NCBI GenBank assembly: GCA_948567375.1
Contig: OX419762.1
Span: 27,347,465 to 27,411,464 of the forward strand
Source of the DNA: Lunularia cruciata
Lineage: Eukaryota; Streptophyta; Marchantiopsida; Lunulariales; Lunulariaceae
Length of the DNA: 64,000 nucleotides
Reading direction: 5' to 3'
Part shown: positions 34,523 to 43,979 of the stretch, one piece after another
Layout: the number at the start of each line of letters is the position of its first letter
How positions within the stretch are numbered: the first letter of the stretch is position 1
Made by a program: the position numbers and the translations under genes
Notes under the pieces: model-generated
What the model was told of the DNA's origin: nothing
The model's database searches: none
Seen by the model: only the letters and a program-made list of their open reading frames with translations

Positions 34523-35640
34523 TTGAAGTCTCTTCCTCTCATCACGGTGGCAATTACAATGGTGTCAATTGACCCCAAGGTCCATAACGAGTTTTGGTCA
34601 GCTCTGCAACAAGATCTCTTCTTCCAAATGGTACATGGTCGTCTACCAATAGGCGACAAGGAGTACAACACCTTCTCCTTCAAGGAAGGCCTTCTATTCC
34701 ATGCTGACCGGATCTATGTCCAACCAAAGATGATCTCCGACTTGTGCGCCTTCAGGAAGCCCATGATTTACTAATAGTTGGTCACATGGGGGTAGATAAG
34801 ACCTTGGGTACCCTCCAACGCCAATGGTGGTGGCCCAACATGGTGCAAGATGTTTGGGAGTTTGTCCAATTGTGTGAGAGTTGTCAACGCAACAAAGCTA
34901 GTAACCAAAAGCCGAGTGGACTCCTTCAATCACTTCCTATTCCAACTACTCATTGGGAACATGTGAGCTTAGATCTCATCACCTCCTTGCCCAAGACACA
35001 ACAAGGTCATACAACAATTGTGTTATTTGTGGATAAGCTTAGTAAGAAAATCCATTTGGCACCAACAATTGATACTGTGGAGGCTCCAACCTTGGTGTAA
35101 CTCTACTTCAATAATGTATTCAAACATCATGGGATGCCACACGTACTCATCTCCAACTGTGATCCTCGCTTCACCAAAAAGTTTTGGCAAGCCCTCTTCT
35201 AGATACTTGGCACCAAGCTTGCTTTGTCCACAGCCTATCATCCTCAAACTGATGGACAAATTGAACATGCAAATTGCATCTTGAAAGATATGCTTTGTGC
35301 CTTTGTCAACATTCACCATACCAATTGGGATGAATGTCTTGCAGTTGCGGAGTTTGCATACAACAATTCTAAATAGGCAAGCACCGGATTCTCTCCTTTC
35401 TTTCTCAATTTTGGCCAAGATCTGCTTGTCCTAGATTCTCTTCTTGCTTCTCCTCCATCTCAAGTCCCTCATACTTCAACCTTCTTGACCACCATATCCA
35501 AATCTCTCCAACAAGCCAAATCTCACCTCCTTGTTGCTTAGAATTGTCAAAAAAAATATGCGGAACACCATCGTCGTGATCTCACCTTTGAAGTTGGTGA
35601 TAAAATTATGCTATCCTTTAGTAATCTACCCCTCCCACTT
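34523..35640 (+). pseudogene. Element J integrase
   Basis: VGHMGVDKTLGTLQRQWWWP and CESCQRNKASNQ form the HHCC zinc site (34770-34910). WEHVSLDLITSLP has the first Asp. In VLISNCDPRFTKKFW Asn stands where the second catalytic Asp of S-D-R-D is expected, so strand transfer would be lost. HPQTDGQIEHANC carries the Glu. Stops at 35098, 35202 and 35374 further break it. Confidence 0.85.
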
Positions 35641-35868
35641 GATACCCAAGTTCATAAACTTGCCCCTAATTGAATAGGACCTTTTGATGTCACCCAAATT
35701 GTCTCTCATGTTGCCTATCAACTTGCCTTGCCTTATCATATGCAAATCTATCCTGTCTTTCATGTTTCCAAGTTGAAACCCTTTGTTCCTAACCCCTCTT
35801 CTTTCTCTTCTTGAGTCCAACCTCCTCCTCCCCCTATCCCTATCAATGATCATGAAGTTGATCATGAG

Positions 35869-36030
35869 GAGTATGAAGTTGATCGTATCCTTGCACGTCG
35901 CCACATCCAACAAGGACGCCATCAACATACAAAGTACAAGGTCCTTTGGAAAGGGTATCCCCTTCATGATGCCACATAGGAATCTCTTTCTCACCTCCAG
36001 AATGCACAGACTGTCATCTATGAGTTTGAA
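35869..36030 (+). pseudogene. Element J chromodomain
   Basis: EYEVDRILARRHIQQGRH, then TKYKVLWKGYPLHDAT and, after a TAG at 35977-35979, ESLSHLQNAQTVIYEFE. This is a chromodomain (E-Y-E-V, L-V-x-W-K-G-Y, A-T-W-E-P-x-x-x-L). The TAG replaces the conserved Trp. Chromodomains at the integrase C-terminus define chromoviruses and are known to steer insertion to certain chromatin. Confidence 0.85.
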
Positions 36031-36059
36031 GCTTCAATGGCAACAAGGACATCACCAAC

Positions 36060-36075
36060 TAGTGATGGGGGAACA
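36060..36075 (+). other. Element J polypurine tract
   Basis: TAGTGATGGGGGAACA lies directly before the LTR TG. Confidence 0.75.
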
Positions 36076-36499
36076 TGTAACAGTATGGAGTTTAGCGACG
36101 TAGTTAGTTAGGCTAACAAAGTAGAGAATAAGCCAAATTAGCCTAGAATATTCCAAAAGAATCTAAGAAGCTTCTTGGAAAGCTTCCAGACTAGTTAACG
36201 TGCACTCCAAGTAGGTAGATTCTAGAAGGAAGCTTCTAGAAGCTTCTAACTAGCTTAGCTTGCACGCCAAATAGGTGGCTTCTAAAAGGAAGCTTCTTGA
36301 GAAGCTTCCTAGTTAACTTGGCTTGCACTCTAAGAAAGCGACTCAAGGAAGCTTCTTGAGAAGCTTCTCAAAGGCCTTGTATGCTACCTATAAATACCAA
36401 AGCCAAAGTCATGCTAGGCATTTGGAGTTTTCTCTCATTCAAGTGTCCCAATGTGAGTTTCCATTCTCCTATTTCTCTCCTTGGTCTTGGTCTTTTACA
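36076..36499 (+). mobile_element. Element J 3' LTR (424 bp)
   Basis: From TGTAACAGTATGG to GGTCTTTTACA. U3 contains tandem blocks of about 60 bp built on GAAGCTTC and AGTTAACTTGGCTTGCAC-type sequence, then TATAAATA at 36389-36396. It is 60 bp longer than the 5' LTR because it keeps one more repeat unit. LTRs that differ by a repeat unit are common in arrays of this kind. Confidence 0.85.
36220..36246 (+). promoter_or_regulatory. Heat-shock-element-like array in J LTR
   Basis: GAAGCTTCTAGAAGCTTC at 36229-36246 is four perfect alternating nGAAn/nTTCn units, and TTCTAGAA at 36220-36227 adds two more just upstream. The heat-shock factor consensus is nGAAnnTTCnnGAAn. It lies about 140 bp upstream of the TATA box. 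Function is inferred from sequence only. Confidence 0.6.
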
Positions 36500-37900
36500 A
36501 AAATGGTTCAACATGATGATCATATATGTGGAAGGCAAGAAACAACTTGTAGATGCATTCACCAAAATGCCTATGGTAAACAATCTAGTGGTAGAGATCA
36601 AGATGAACCTTGAATTTTGGCCAAGGATTCTTGCTACTACAAAAATTGACCCACAAATTGTAAGAGCTTGTGCATCCAAAGCGTCACCGATACCCAAGGG
36701 CTCACCTTTCATGATGGAAAGTTATGGATCCCGAATGCCATAGACATAAGGACCACCATCCTAGCAAAATTTCATGATTCTACCATTGTAGGTCATGTTA
36801 GAGTGGACAAGACCTTAGATGTAGTCAAACCTTACTATTGGCCCAAGATGAGCAACAATGTGATGGAATATGTTCAAAGTTGCCTTCTCTATCAACAAAA
36901 TAAAGCATCTAATCCAGCTCCATTGGACTCCTTCAACCTCTCCCTACTCCTACACAACATTAGGAATAGGTAAGCATAGATCTAGTTAGTGAATTGCTCA
37001 AGAATCACCTTAGGGTTTGACTCCATTGCAGTCTTTGTCAATTGACTCAGCAAAATGATTCATGTGCATCCTATCATCAAAGATGTGACTACTCCACAAT
37101 TAACTCAATTGTACTTAGATGCAATCTTTTCTCACCATGGCATATCTTGAGTTCTCATCATTGATAGGAGATTGAGGCACTCAATTCAATAGTTTGTTTT
37201 GGAGAACACTCTTTGGCATCTTCAAAACCAAATTGACCATATCTACAGCTTACCATCCATAGACCAATGGAAAAATAGAGTGTGCTAATTGTACTATTGG
37301 GACATGCTTTGGGGCTTCACCTTAGATGAGCAAGAGAAGTGGGACACTTTACTTCCGTTTGGTACAATTTGCCTATAACAATTCAGTGAATAAATCCACA
37401 TAGGTCACACCATTCTTCCTCATGTATGGAGAGCATCCTTTCACACCTTTGAGCTTGATGAAGATCCATCTGATGGCTACCAAGGTTGATGTTAAGCACA
37501 AGTTGTAGATCACCCAAAATTGATAGAAACAATATGCAGATGCACATTGGCAACACATGAGGTTTTAATGTTGAGGATCAAGTCTAGATATCCACAACCA
37601 ACCTCATGTTAGTTGGCCTTCGTAAGCTTAGATCTTGTTTTATTGGACATTTTCCCATCCATTTGCAAATAGGCATAGTAGCCTATCACCTTGAGCTATC
37701 GTCATATGTGAAGATCTATCTAGTGTTCCATATTTCCTTCCTATGTAGATATGCATCCTAACCACCCCACTTTCCTTCCATACAAGAAATTTGACTGTGT
37801 CCAACACTCATTGATGGCACATAAAAGTACAAAGCCAAACGCATTTTCCAGAAATGCATCCATAGTACTTGCCATCCGTGTGTGGAATATCTTGTACATT
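36500..37900 (+). pseudogene. Element D integrase and connection, right of J
   Basis: MIIYVEGKKQLVDAFTKMP resumes D's RNase H tail. At 36668-36973 the zinc site reads VGHVRVDKTLDVVKPYYWPK, then CLLYQQNKAS, in which the first Cys pair has lost one member (C-L-L-Y). The core at 37000-37560 (SVLIID..., NGKIECANC-like) is in broken frames. The C-terminus up to about 37800 matches C. Confidence 0.7.
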
Positions 37901-37910
37901 TGAAAGGACC

Positions 37911-38051
37911 CACTATATGAGGCAATACATGAGCTAGAAGCAAACTTGACCCATATATCAGTGTCAGTGCAATATTCACCCACTATATTGAGGCAATACA
38001 TGAGCTAGAAGCCAACTTCACCCATGTATCGATGTTAGTGCAATTTTTTGA
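37911..38051 (+). repeat. 70-bp tandem duplication near D 3' end
   Basis: CACTATATGAGGCAATACAT at 37911 recurs as CACTATATTGAGGCAATACA at 37981, and both are followed by GAGCTAGAAGC(A/C)AACTT. C has a single copy (near 9115). The duplication is therefore specific to D or its sublineage. Confidence 0.85.
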
Positions 38052-38098
38052 GCAATAGTATTGCAACAAGAACATTACATCTTAAAAGGGAGGAGGTT

Positions 38099-38499
38099 TA
38101 TAATACCATTAGCTAGACATATTATCTAGAGGTGAAATTTGGCTTGGTAATATTTGGAATGATGTTAAATATGATTTCCTAACTAGATCAAATAAGATAT
38201 GTCACCAAAAAAATACTTCTTTTAATAGAGCAAGAATCAATATACCTTGAAAACTTTAGAGCTAATTTTGGAGGCTTAAACGGATAAATTAGGCTTTGAA
38301 AATGGAAAGAAATTCCCTTGTTTGGAAAAAAGGGCTTGCCTTCTCTATGCCCCCAAGGGTGGGACTTCCTTTGAGTGAATCCTCTTTGCTATATAATAAA
38401 GACAAGGTGCTCCTTTGGGACATTAAATATTGAGTGTGAAGCTTTGTGTTTCTTCTCATGTGTTTCTCTTGAAGGGTCTTCTATCCTTAGAATATTACA
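38099..38499 (+). mobile_element. Element D 3' LTR (401 bp, internally deleted)
   Basis: It starts TATAATACCATTAG after AAAAGGGAGGAGG and ends CCTTAGAATATTACA. It lacks the middle segment present in the 5' LTR. Confidence 0.8.
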
Positions 38500-38579
38500 T
38501 CGATCCAACAACACGGCAGGTCTCCTCAAAGAATAGATGTGATGTGTACTCACCACCACCTATTTACAAAAATCATGCA

Positions 38580-38747
38580 TCAAAGTGTCATTCTCCAAAA
38601 TGTAGACTAGAAAAACAAACTGATGAAACTAGTGTTGTCATAGTATACATAACATATCTCAAAACACACCTGCATGGGGATCATGTAGACTCTAATTATG
38701 GCCAGCATGGGTATATCTCTGACATAAGGCATGTTTTCACTAGACTA
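38580..38747 (+). pseudogene. WRKY-type zinc-finger-like remnant
   Basis: The open frame here contains CHSPKC (38586-38603), then LEKQ, then SVVIVYITY and THLH (Cys at 38586 and 38601, His at 38667 and 38673). The spacing is C-X4-C-X21-H-X-H, one residue short of the WRKY finger C-X4-5-C-X22-23-H-X-H. The S-V-V-I-V...T-Y run is also typical of WRKY proteins. No WRKYGQK heptad precedes it here. That motif is often on a separate exon, so this may be a lone second exon or a fossil. Confidence 0.35.
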
Positions 38748-38984
38748 TAATCTAGATGTTAATTAAATTATCAAAACATTACATAAAATTACAAACACTC
38801 TAATGCAATCTGAATGCAAAGAGGTAAAGGAAGGAATAGTATCCTATGTTTCAAGAAACAAACATTATCAATTTTGTTGTTGTAATAGTACTTGGAGAAG
38901 AAAGGACCTTCCTCCACCTTCACCGCATATGTTTCAATGATTGGTTATCAAAAATTACAAAATGGAAGGAATAGAAAGGTGTGC

Positions 38985-39318
38985 AAAAGTACTCAGCTGC
39001 CCAAACATATTACATTGTTATTTCTCCATGTATATGAGGCCTACCTCAACATAAATCAACAAATATTTTTATCTTTGCTCTAAATCTCTTATTATATTTA
39101 AGTTCTTAGCCCATGATCCTCTTGTTATAATTATATGGACTATTAAGTCAAGATTGGTATATCAACAACCATAAAATGAGAAAGAGTACTCAAATGCCCA
39201 GAAATATTACATTATTATTTATCCATGTATATTAGGTACCTTTCAACACAAATAAACAAATAGTTTATCTTTGTTCTAATTATTTTATTATATTTAAGCA
39301 TTTAGCCCATTCCTCCTC

Positions 39319-39387
<69 letters not shown>

Positions 39388-39440
39388 GGAAAATTAAGTG
39401 TCAAGATTAGTCTATCAACAATCACAAATGAAAAAACCGT
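38985..39440. repeat. Tandem duplication of about 195 bp with microsatellite expansion
   Basis: Copy 1 (about 38985-39177) and copy 2 (about 39178-39440) share CAAA..TATTACATTRTTATTTMTCCATGTATAT, CAACAAATA, TTATATTTAAG and ATTAAGTSAAGATTRGT blocks. Copy 1 has GTTATAATTATATGG where copy 2 has the long TTA run, so the microsatellite grew after the duplication. Confidence 0.8.
39317..39384 (+). repeat. (TTA)n microsatellite, about 22 units
   Basis: An uninterrupted TTA/ATT run of roughly 66 nt followed by TATGGAAAATTAAG. Confidence 0.95.
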
Positions 39441-39727
39441 TCAGATATTTAGAATATTAAATTATCCAAAAAACACTACAATTGCATCTCGTCATTAGAT
39501 AATAGAACATGAGTTGCCTAACACTATTTTAGATATGCTAAAACTCAGTATTCAAATTTTATTACCTTGGTACACAAAGCTATGTAAAAATATTCTACTA
39601 CAAGAATTATTCTACTAAACTATAAGGGAATTTTAAACTAAATAAACCGTTAAATAGATAGAAAAATGCTGATTGAATTAATTGGGCATAAAATGAAAGG
39701 AAAGCTAGTCAATGGAGAAATACAATA

Positions 39728-40048
39728 GGGTTTCAGTTAGCGTTTTGACTGATTTCTAAGTGCAAACTAGCAATACCCTTCAAAATACGGGTACCCAACA
39801 AAATCGCCTCAAAAATGAGCGCTACCATACAACTCTTGATGAGTGAAAAAATCTATAATGGACGAAAATTCGCGCGTATCTTTACTCATTAGGTTCTACG
39901 GATTGCTCGTAGTCACGTTTTGCGGAACCCATCAAATTCTGTATGGCTATGGACATGCATTTTCCCGTACAATTCACGTACCCCATCACGCTACCGATAC
40001 AATTTTACGGATTTCTACTAGTAACGGAAAAAACGCTAACTGAAACCC
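39728..40048. mobile_element. MITE-like element with 19-bp perfect terminal inverted repeats
   Basis: GGGTTTCAGTTAGCGTTTT at 39728-39746 is the exact reverse complement of 40030-40048. The element is 321 bp long, has no ORF of note, and its interior contains several CG-rich motifs (ACGGATT, TTCGCGCG) unlike the AT-rich flank on its left. No clear target-site duplication is seen. It is probably a non-autonomous DNA transposon of unassigned superfamily. Confidence 0.7.
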
Positions 40049-43000
40049 CTAATATTCCTTCTCAGCATGGTGAAAGTGGTGAGGAAAAGTAAGAAAGGCG
40101 ACCGCGTAGGAAAAACGAAGGATGGGAAGACCCCCATCAAGCCGTACAAGGGAGAGACAAAAAAGGTAACATGGGGCTAAGCCCCAGTGAGGAAAAAGGA
40201 AGTGAGAAATCTGAGAGTGCCTTGTGAAGTAGTCAAGCCTTTGGGTAATGTTGGGATCTGGTTAAATTGACAGTTTATCCCAGATAGGGCTGGATCTAAC
40301 CCGTATATACACTGAGGAAGAACGTAGATAAACCATTTTGAGCTAGTATTCTGAAGGGACGGTGCGAGTACGAAGAAACCGAGCAGCAAAGTTTCCATTC
40401 CTTCGTTTTATCGTAACTCGGTCAGTTCTAGACTGGATTGAAGTAAGCTTCGAGGTTATCACCAGGGTGAGAAATCAGGGGTGGTTCAAGTTAGTTTATT
40501 GGTCTGCATACGGTATCAAAGAGTACTTCAACTTCGTTTTTGTTCAAGCACAGACGAAGTTCCTATTAGACATGACATTTAGTTGCCATGTTCGAGCTCT
40601 TTAGTAGTAATCTGTGGCCCAACGACCTTTGGTTTAATTGCTATGACGGGAAACCCAAGGTTTATCAGCATAAGGTCAAGCCCAGGTAGCCAATTGATTG
40701 GCCGTCTCATCGCAGGGTAGATCGCTTCAGCATGAATCCAGCTTATGTGAAGACTCCAGTTTTCGTATGAGTTCAGTTTTAAATCTATGACAGGAAGCTC
40801 AAATGATAACAGCAAGGGATGACTTCCCCGACAGAACCAGTTCGTTTGAGTTTGTACATTTGAATCCTGACACTGCACACCAATACAATTTCCACAACAG
40901 CGGACACTTACTCTCTTCCGTCCTTCACGCATAACCAGAAATCGAAGAAGGTGCAGGCAACGTGGTTGAGAGCTCTGGCATGGGAAGACAACTGTCGATC
41001 CGCTAAACAAGTAGCTTCCTTTCTCAAACACGTTCAGGAGAAGTATGGAGAAGAATAGAGAAGTTGAAGTATGGAGGAACTCTCGACGACAGTTATAAAT
41101 TTATCAGAGAGCATACAAATGGTGAGTTCAGTGGCAAGGAAGGTAGAAAGAAGATACTCTTTGCTAGATTAGACCGAGCAACGAGAATGGGGAACCAGAG
41201 GACTTACCGTACTAAAGGTAGTGGAGAATACAACCGAGCAGATAAAAGTAGGTGAGGGCAAGAATTATACACGTCCAGAACCTATACACGTACCTAACCA
41301 GAATCTTGCTCACAGCAGATGAATGAACTAGTGTTAGACTCTGATGGGAAGCTTGTGATTCTGAGGAATACCCAGGCCAGTAGGGATGTGTCCATTTTTA
41401 TAACTGTGAGAAACTTGAAAAGTTTGTCACATGATCCACGAAGTGACGGTAGGTCAGTTCGTTAGAGGTAATCACTAAAGAAGACTTTGCATCATCTCAT
41501 CGCACCAAACAAACCGAAGCTCATGTCCCAAGTCCCACGAGACGGTAACTCATCCTTCCCAATATGGCTCTCGTATGATCCACGTTGTACTATTTTATGT
41601 CATTTGTTTACCCCGTCATGGTAAACTGATGATCATGGGCGTGCCTACAGGAATCCACATTGGGCAGTAAACAGGCAGGATAGCTAGGCTATAAGCCGTC
41701 GAAACTGGTCATGCTTCCACCAGCTTGGTTGAGAAAAGAAAGCCCCACTCCTCTCCAGAATTTCCCACTGTCTGGAGGATGGATACTGGAAAGGAGGATG
41801 AAAGGACAGCCAGGATCCCGTGAGGAAAAAGGACAACGGCCCTTCGTTAACTTGCTGTTGGTTGAATGTGAGCTGACTCTAATGGAAGAAGGAACTATTT
41901 GCATTCAGTGACTTCAGACAAGACAGCAGTGAGAAGTGAGGTCGAAGTGAGGTAAGATACGTACAATCTATTTAATGGACACTCTGGAGATCCGAAGGAG
42001 TGCCCTTTGCCCACCAAGAAGCATTAAATCAGGGACAATTTACATTGAATACTCCCTTAAAGCAGTGAAGACTTCAGTCAGCTGATGTACATCGTACATT
42101 TTCAGATGCGTCACTGCTCACTGAGGTTCAACACCAGGACGGCTTTCTAACTACTGCACCGACTATCGGTTTTCACCACCAACTACAAACCGTAGTACAG
42201 AATAAGGAGTCGAAGCCTGTCACCTTCAATTCCTTGTTGGCTGGTAAACTTCAGGTAGAGACAAATCCACGGGTTTTAGATAAGTCTCAATCGATTCTCA
42301 GAGCATGTTCATCAGTTCCAATTCATCGTTTGTTGGATCCCTGTCATGACTCGTGGGTTCACCACATAGATCCTGGTTGTCCGTCTAATTAGAGCCTAAT
42401 CGACTAAAGGGCCGTCAGTGCTTCAGAAAACCCCGTGCCTGTTTGCTGAATAACGTAGTCTTCTTGAGACAGACTGTTACCAGTGGCACATCGTTGTTAG
42501 TAGTAACAGTCTATTTTGGCAAACCCAGAATCAAATTCATTTTTGTAAAGGTGCTGTAGTTTGCAACCTGGTTACCACTGATTGAACAGTACCATCGTAG
42601 GATCTCCGAGTCTTTGGCTCCAAAGTCTTGAATTTCTCCTTGTGCACCGGTTAGGTGGAAGAAGCATAACGTGTATGGAATGCAGATACGTTACAAACAA
42701 TAAGCTGGATAGATTACAAAGCAAAATACTGGGGCACGGTGTCCTTCAATTGAGTTTCGTAGCAAGGAACACAACTCAGGAGCGGAACTTATCTCAAAAG
42801 ATAGAGAAAGAACAAGAAAGTTTCAAGAAAGTAAGATAATGTTCGTCTGAAGTGACGAAGTAAGCTCATTAGAAAGCAAATGTTACTGGCGTTTCTAGCA
42901 GATAGCAAGAAGACAAAGTCTGTTTAGTTTCCCAACAAAAACATCCCACAAACAATGAGTTTGATGTTTACAATAGATGGCCAGATCAGAGTGACAGCTG

Positions 43001-43789
43001 CGAAGTGCGAATTGTATTTCTTGCAGCAACGTGATAAAACTACAGAAACAGTGAACTGCTCACGGCCAGGGCACCAGAGGCTTGCAATTGCCTTTAGGCC
43101 CGGAAGGTCATCTTCGGTGGAAGAAAAAATGTAAGTATCAAGACAGTCACAAAGAATATTGGTATAATTTCTCTCTCCCTCTCCCTCTCCCTCTCTCTCT
43201 AAGTGGGCATCTCAGCAAATCTGTGCCAGTACTGCTAACACAGGCTCGTATTCGAATTCGGGGCCGTGGTCGATTGTGTGCGGAAGAACCACAGAACTCT
43301 ATGGTGATGGACCTACTTGCTTGATCCTGGTTAAGGTAAGAGCCCCTAAAATTGACCCCCAAAAAGTAAGCTTTCTCTGAGCAAATTGATCAAAGGGCTT
43401 TGCCAGGGCTGCAGAATGAGTTTAAGCTCTATTTACAGCTCTCTCATGTCTTCAAGAGGATGATTATGTCAGGGGCATACTAATCTCATCTCAAATGGTA
43501 ACATCTAACGCGTCTACAGAGCTCAGATTGTTTCCACCTTCAGGCTGGTATCGACCCAGACTGTGTTGGGGAACGAAACGCACTCTTCGGTGGTCATCAC
43601 CTGAGACGGAGTTTGACAGGTACAAGTCGTGCTACTGAGACTTTTAGGCGTTGAATCTAACAAGTCTAATGTGAAGCTCTCCTTGAAGCATGGTCCATCC
43701 ACGGCATACCTTTGACCATGCCTAGGTGCCTGGTGAAGCCAAGTCCAAAACGTACTTTTGATTGCCTGAGTTACAGGAGCCCAGCAGCT
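40049..43789. other. GC-richer unexplained segment
   Basis: A compositional step occurs at about 40050. Coding-like but broken plus-strand stretches start at 40063 (MVKVVRKSKKGDRVGKTKDG, then a stop at codon 38), 40362-40604 and 41064-41255. A 59-codon frame at 42955-43134 ends at a GTAAGT donor-like site. A CT-rich tract (43170-43201) followed by TAAG, and AAGGTAAGAG at 43334, resemble splice sites. No family is recognised. The part nearest 43790 may be the downstream flank of the MYND gene. Confidence 0.4.
43170..43201 (+). repeat. CT-rich simple repeat
   Basis: Repeats of CTCTCC and CT. It could be a polypyrimidine tract before a 3' splice site (AAG or CAG follow) or just a microsatellite. 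Confidence 0.8.
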
Positions 43790-43795
43790 TTTATT
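43790..43795 (-). promoter_or_regulatory. Polyadenylation signal of the MYND gene
   Basis: AATAAA on the minus strand (TTTATT on plus) lies 185 nt past the stop codon, the normal distance for a plant 3' UTR. Confidence 0.6.
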
Positions 43796-43979
43796 TGTCT
43801 CTCCAACCTCGACTGATCATGTCCAAGCAAACAGCCTAACTCAGTTGATTCCGATCTCGGCCAGTGAGAGCAGTGAAATACCGCCAATCTCTAAATGTAG
43901 AACTCGCAATTGGGGATCGCTCTGTTTCTCCTCCCACAATCGCGAAAGACATGAACTTCCGCTGACGGAAAGAGATTCC

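Larger units (their letters stand above)
30885..36499 (+). mobile_element. Element J: complete-length Ty3/gypsy chromovirus (5.6 kb)
   Basis: LTR (30885-31248), primer-binding site, gag with zinc knuckle, protease, RT, RNase H, integrase, chromodomain, polypurine tract and LTR (36076-36499) are all present and in order. The flanks ACAAT (30880-30884) and AAAAT (36500-36504) resemble a 5-bp target duplication with one change. It splits D between RNase H and integrase. At least ten in-frame stops and an integrase D-to-N change show it is defective. A relative, G, lies at 62582. Confidence 0.85.
26692..38499 (+). mobile_element. Element D: gypsy retrotransposon of the C family, split by chromovirus J
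   Basis: The 5' LTR is 26692-27308 and the 3' LTR 38099-38499. Gag to RNase H lie at 27320-30884 and integrase at 36500-37560, on either side of J. GATCCA occurs on both sides of the element (26686-26691 and 38502-38507) and may be the target duplication, although the right one lies 2 nt away from the LTR end. Stops in every gene make D non-autonomous. Confidence 0.8.

Noticed and set aside
40063-40260. Lys-rich protein start (MVKVVRKSKKGDR) as a histone-like gene
   Set aside because: The frame stops after 37 codons and the sequence does not match a histone; kept only as part of the unexplained block.
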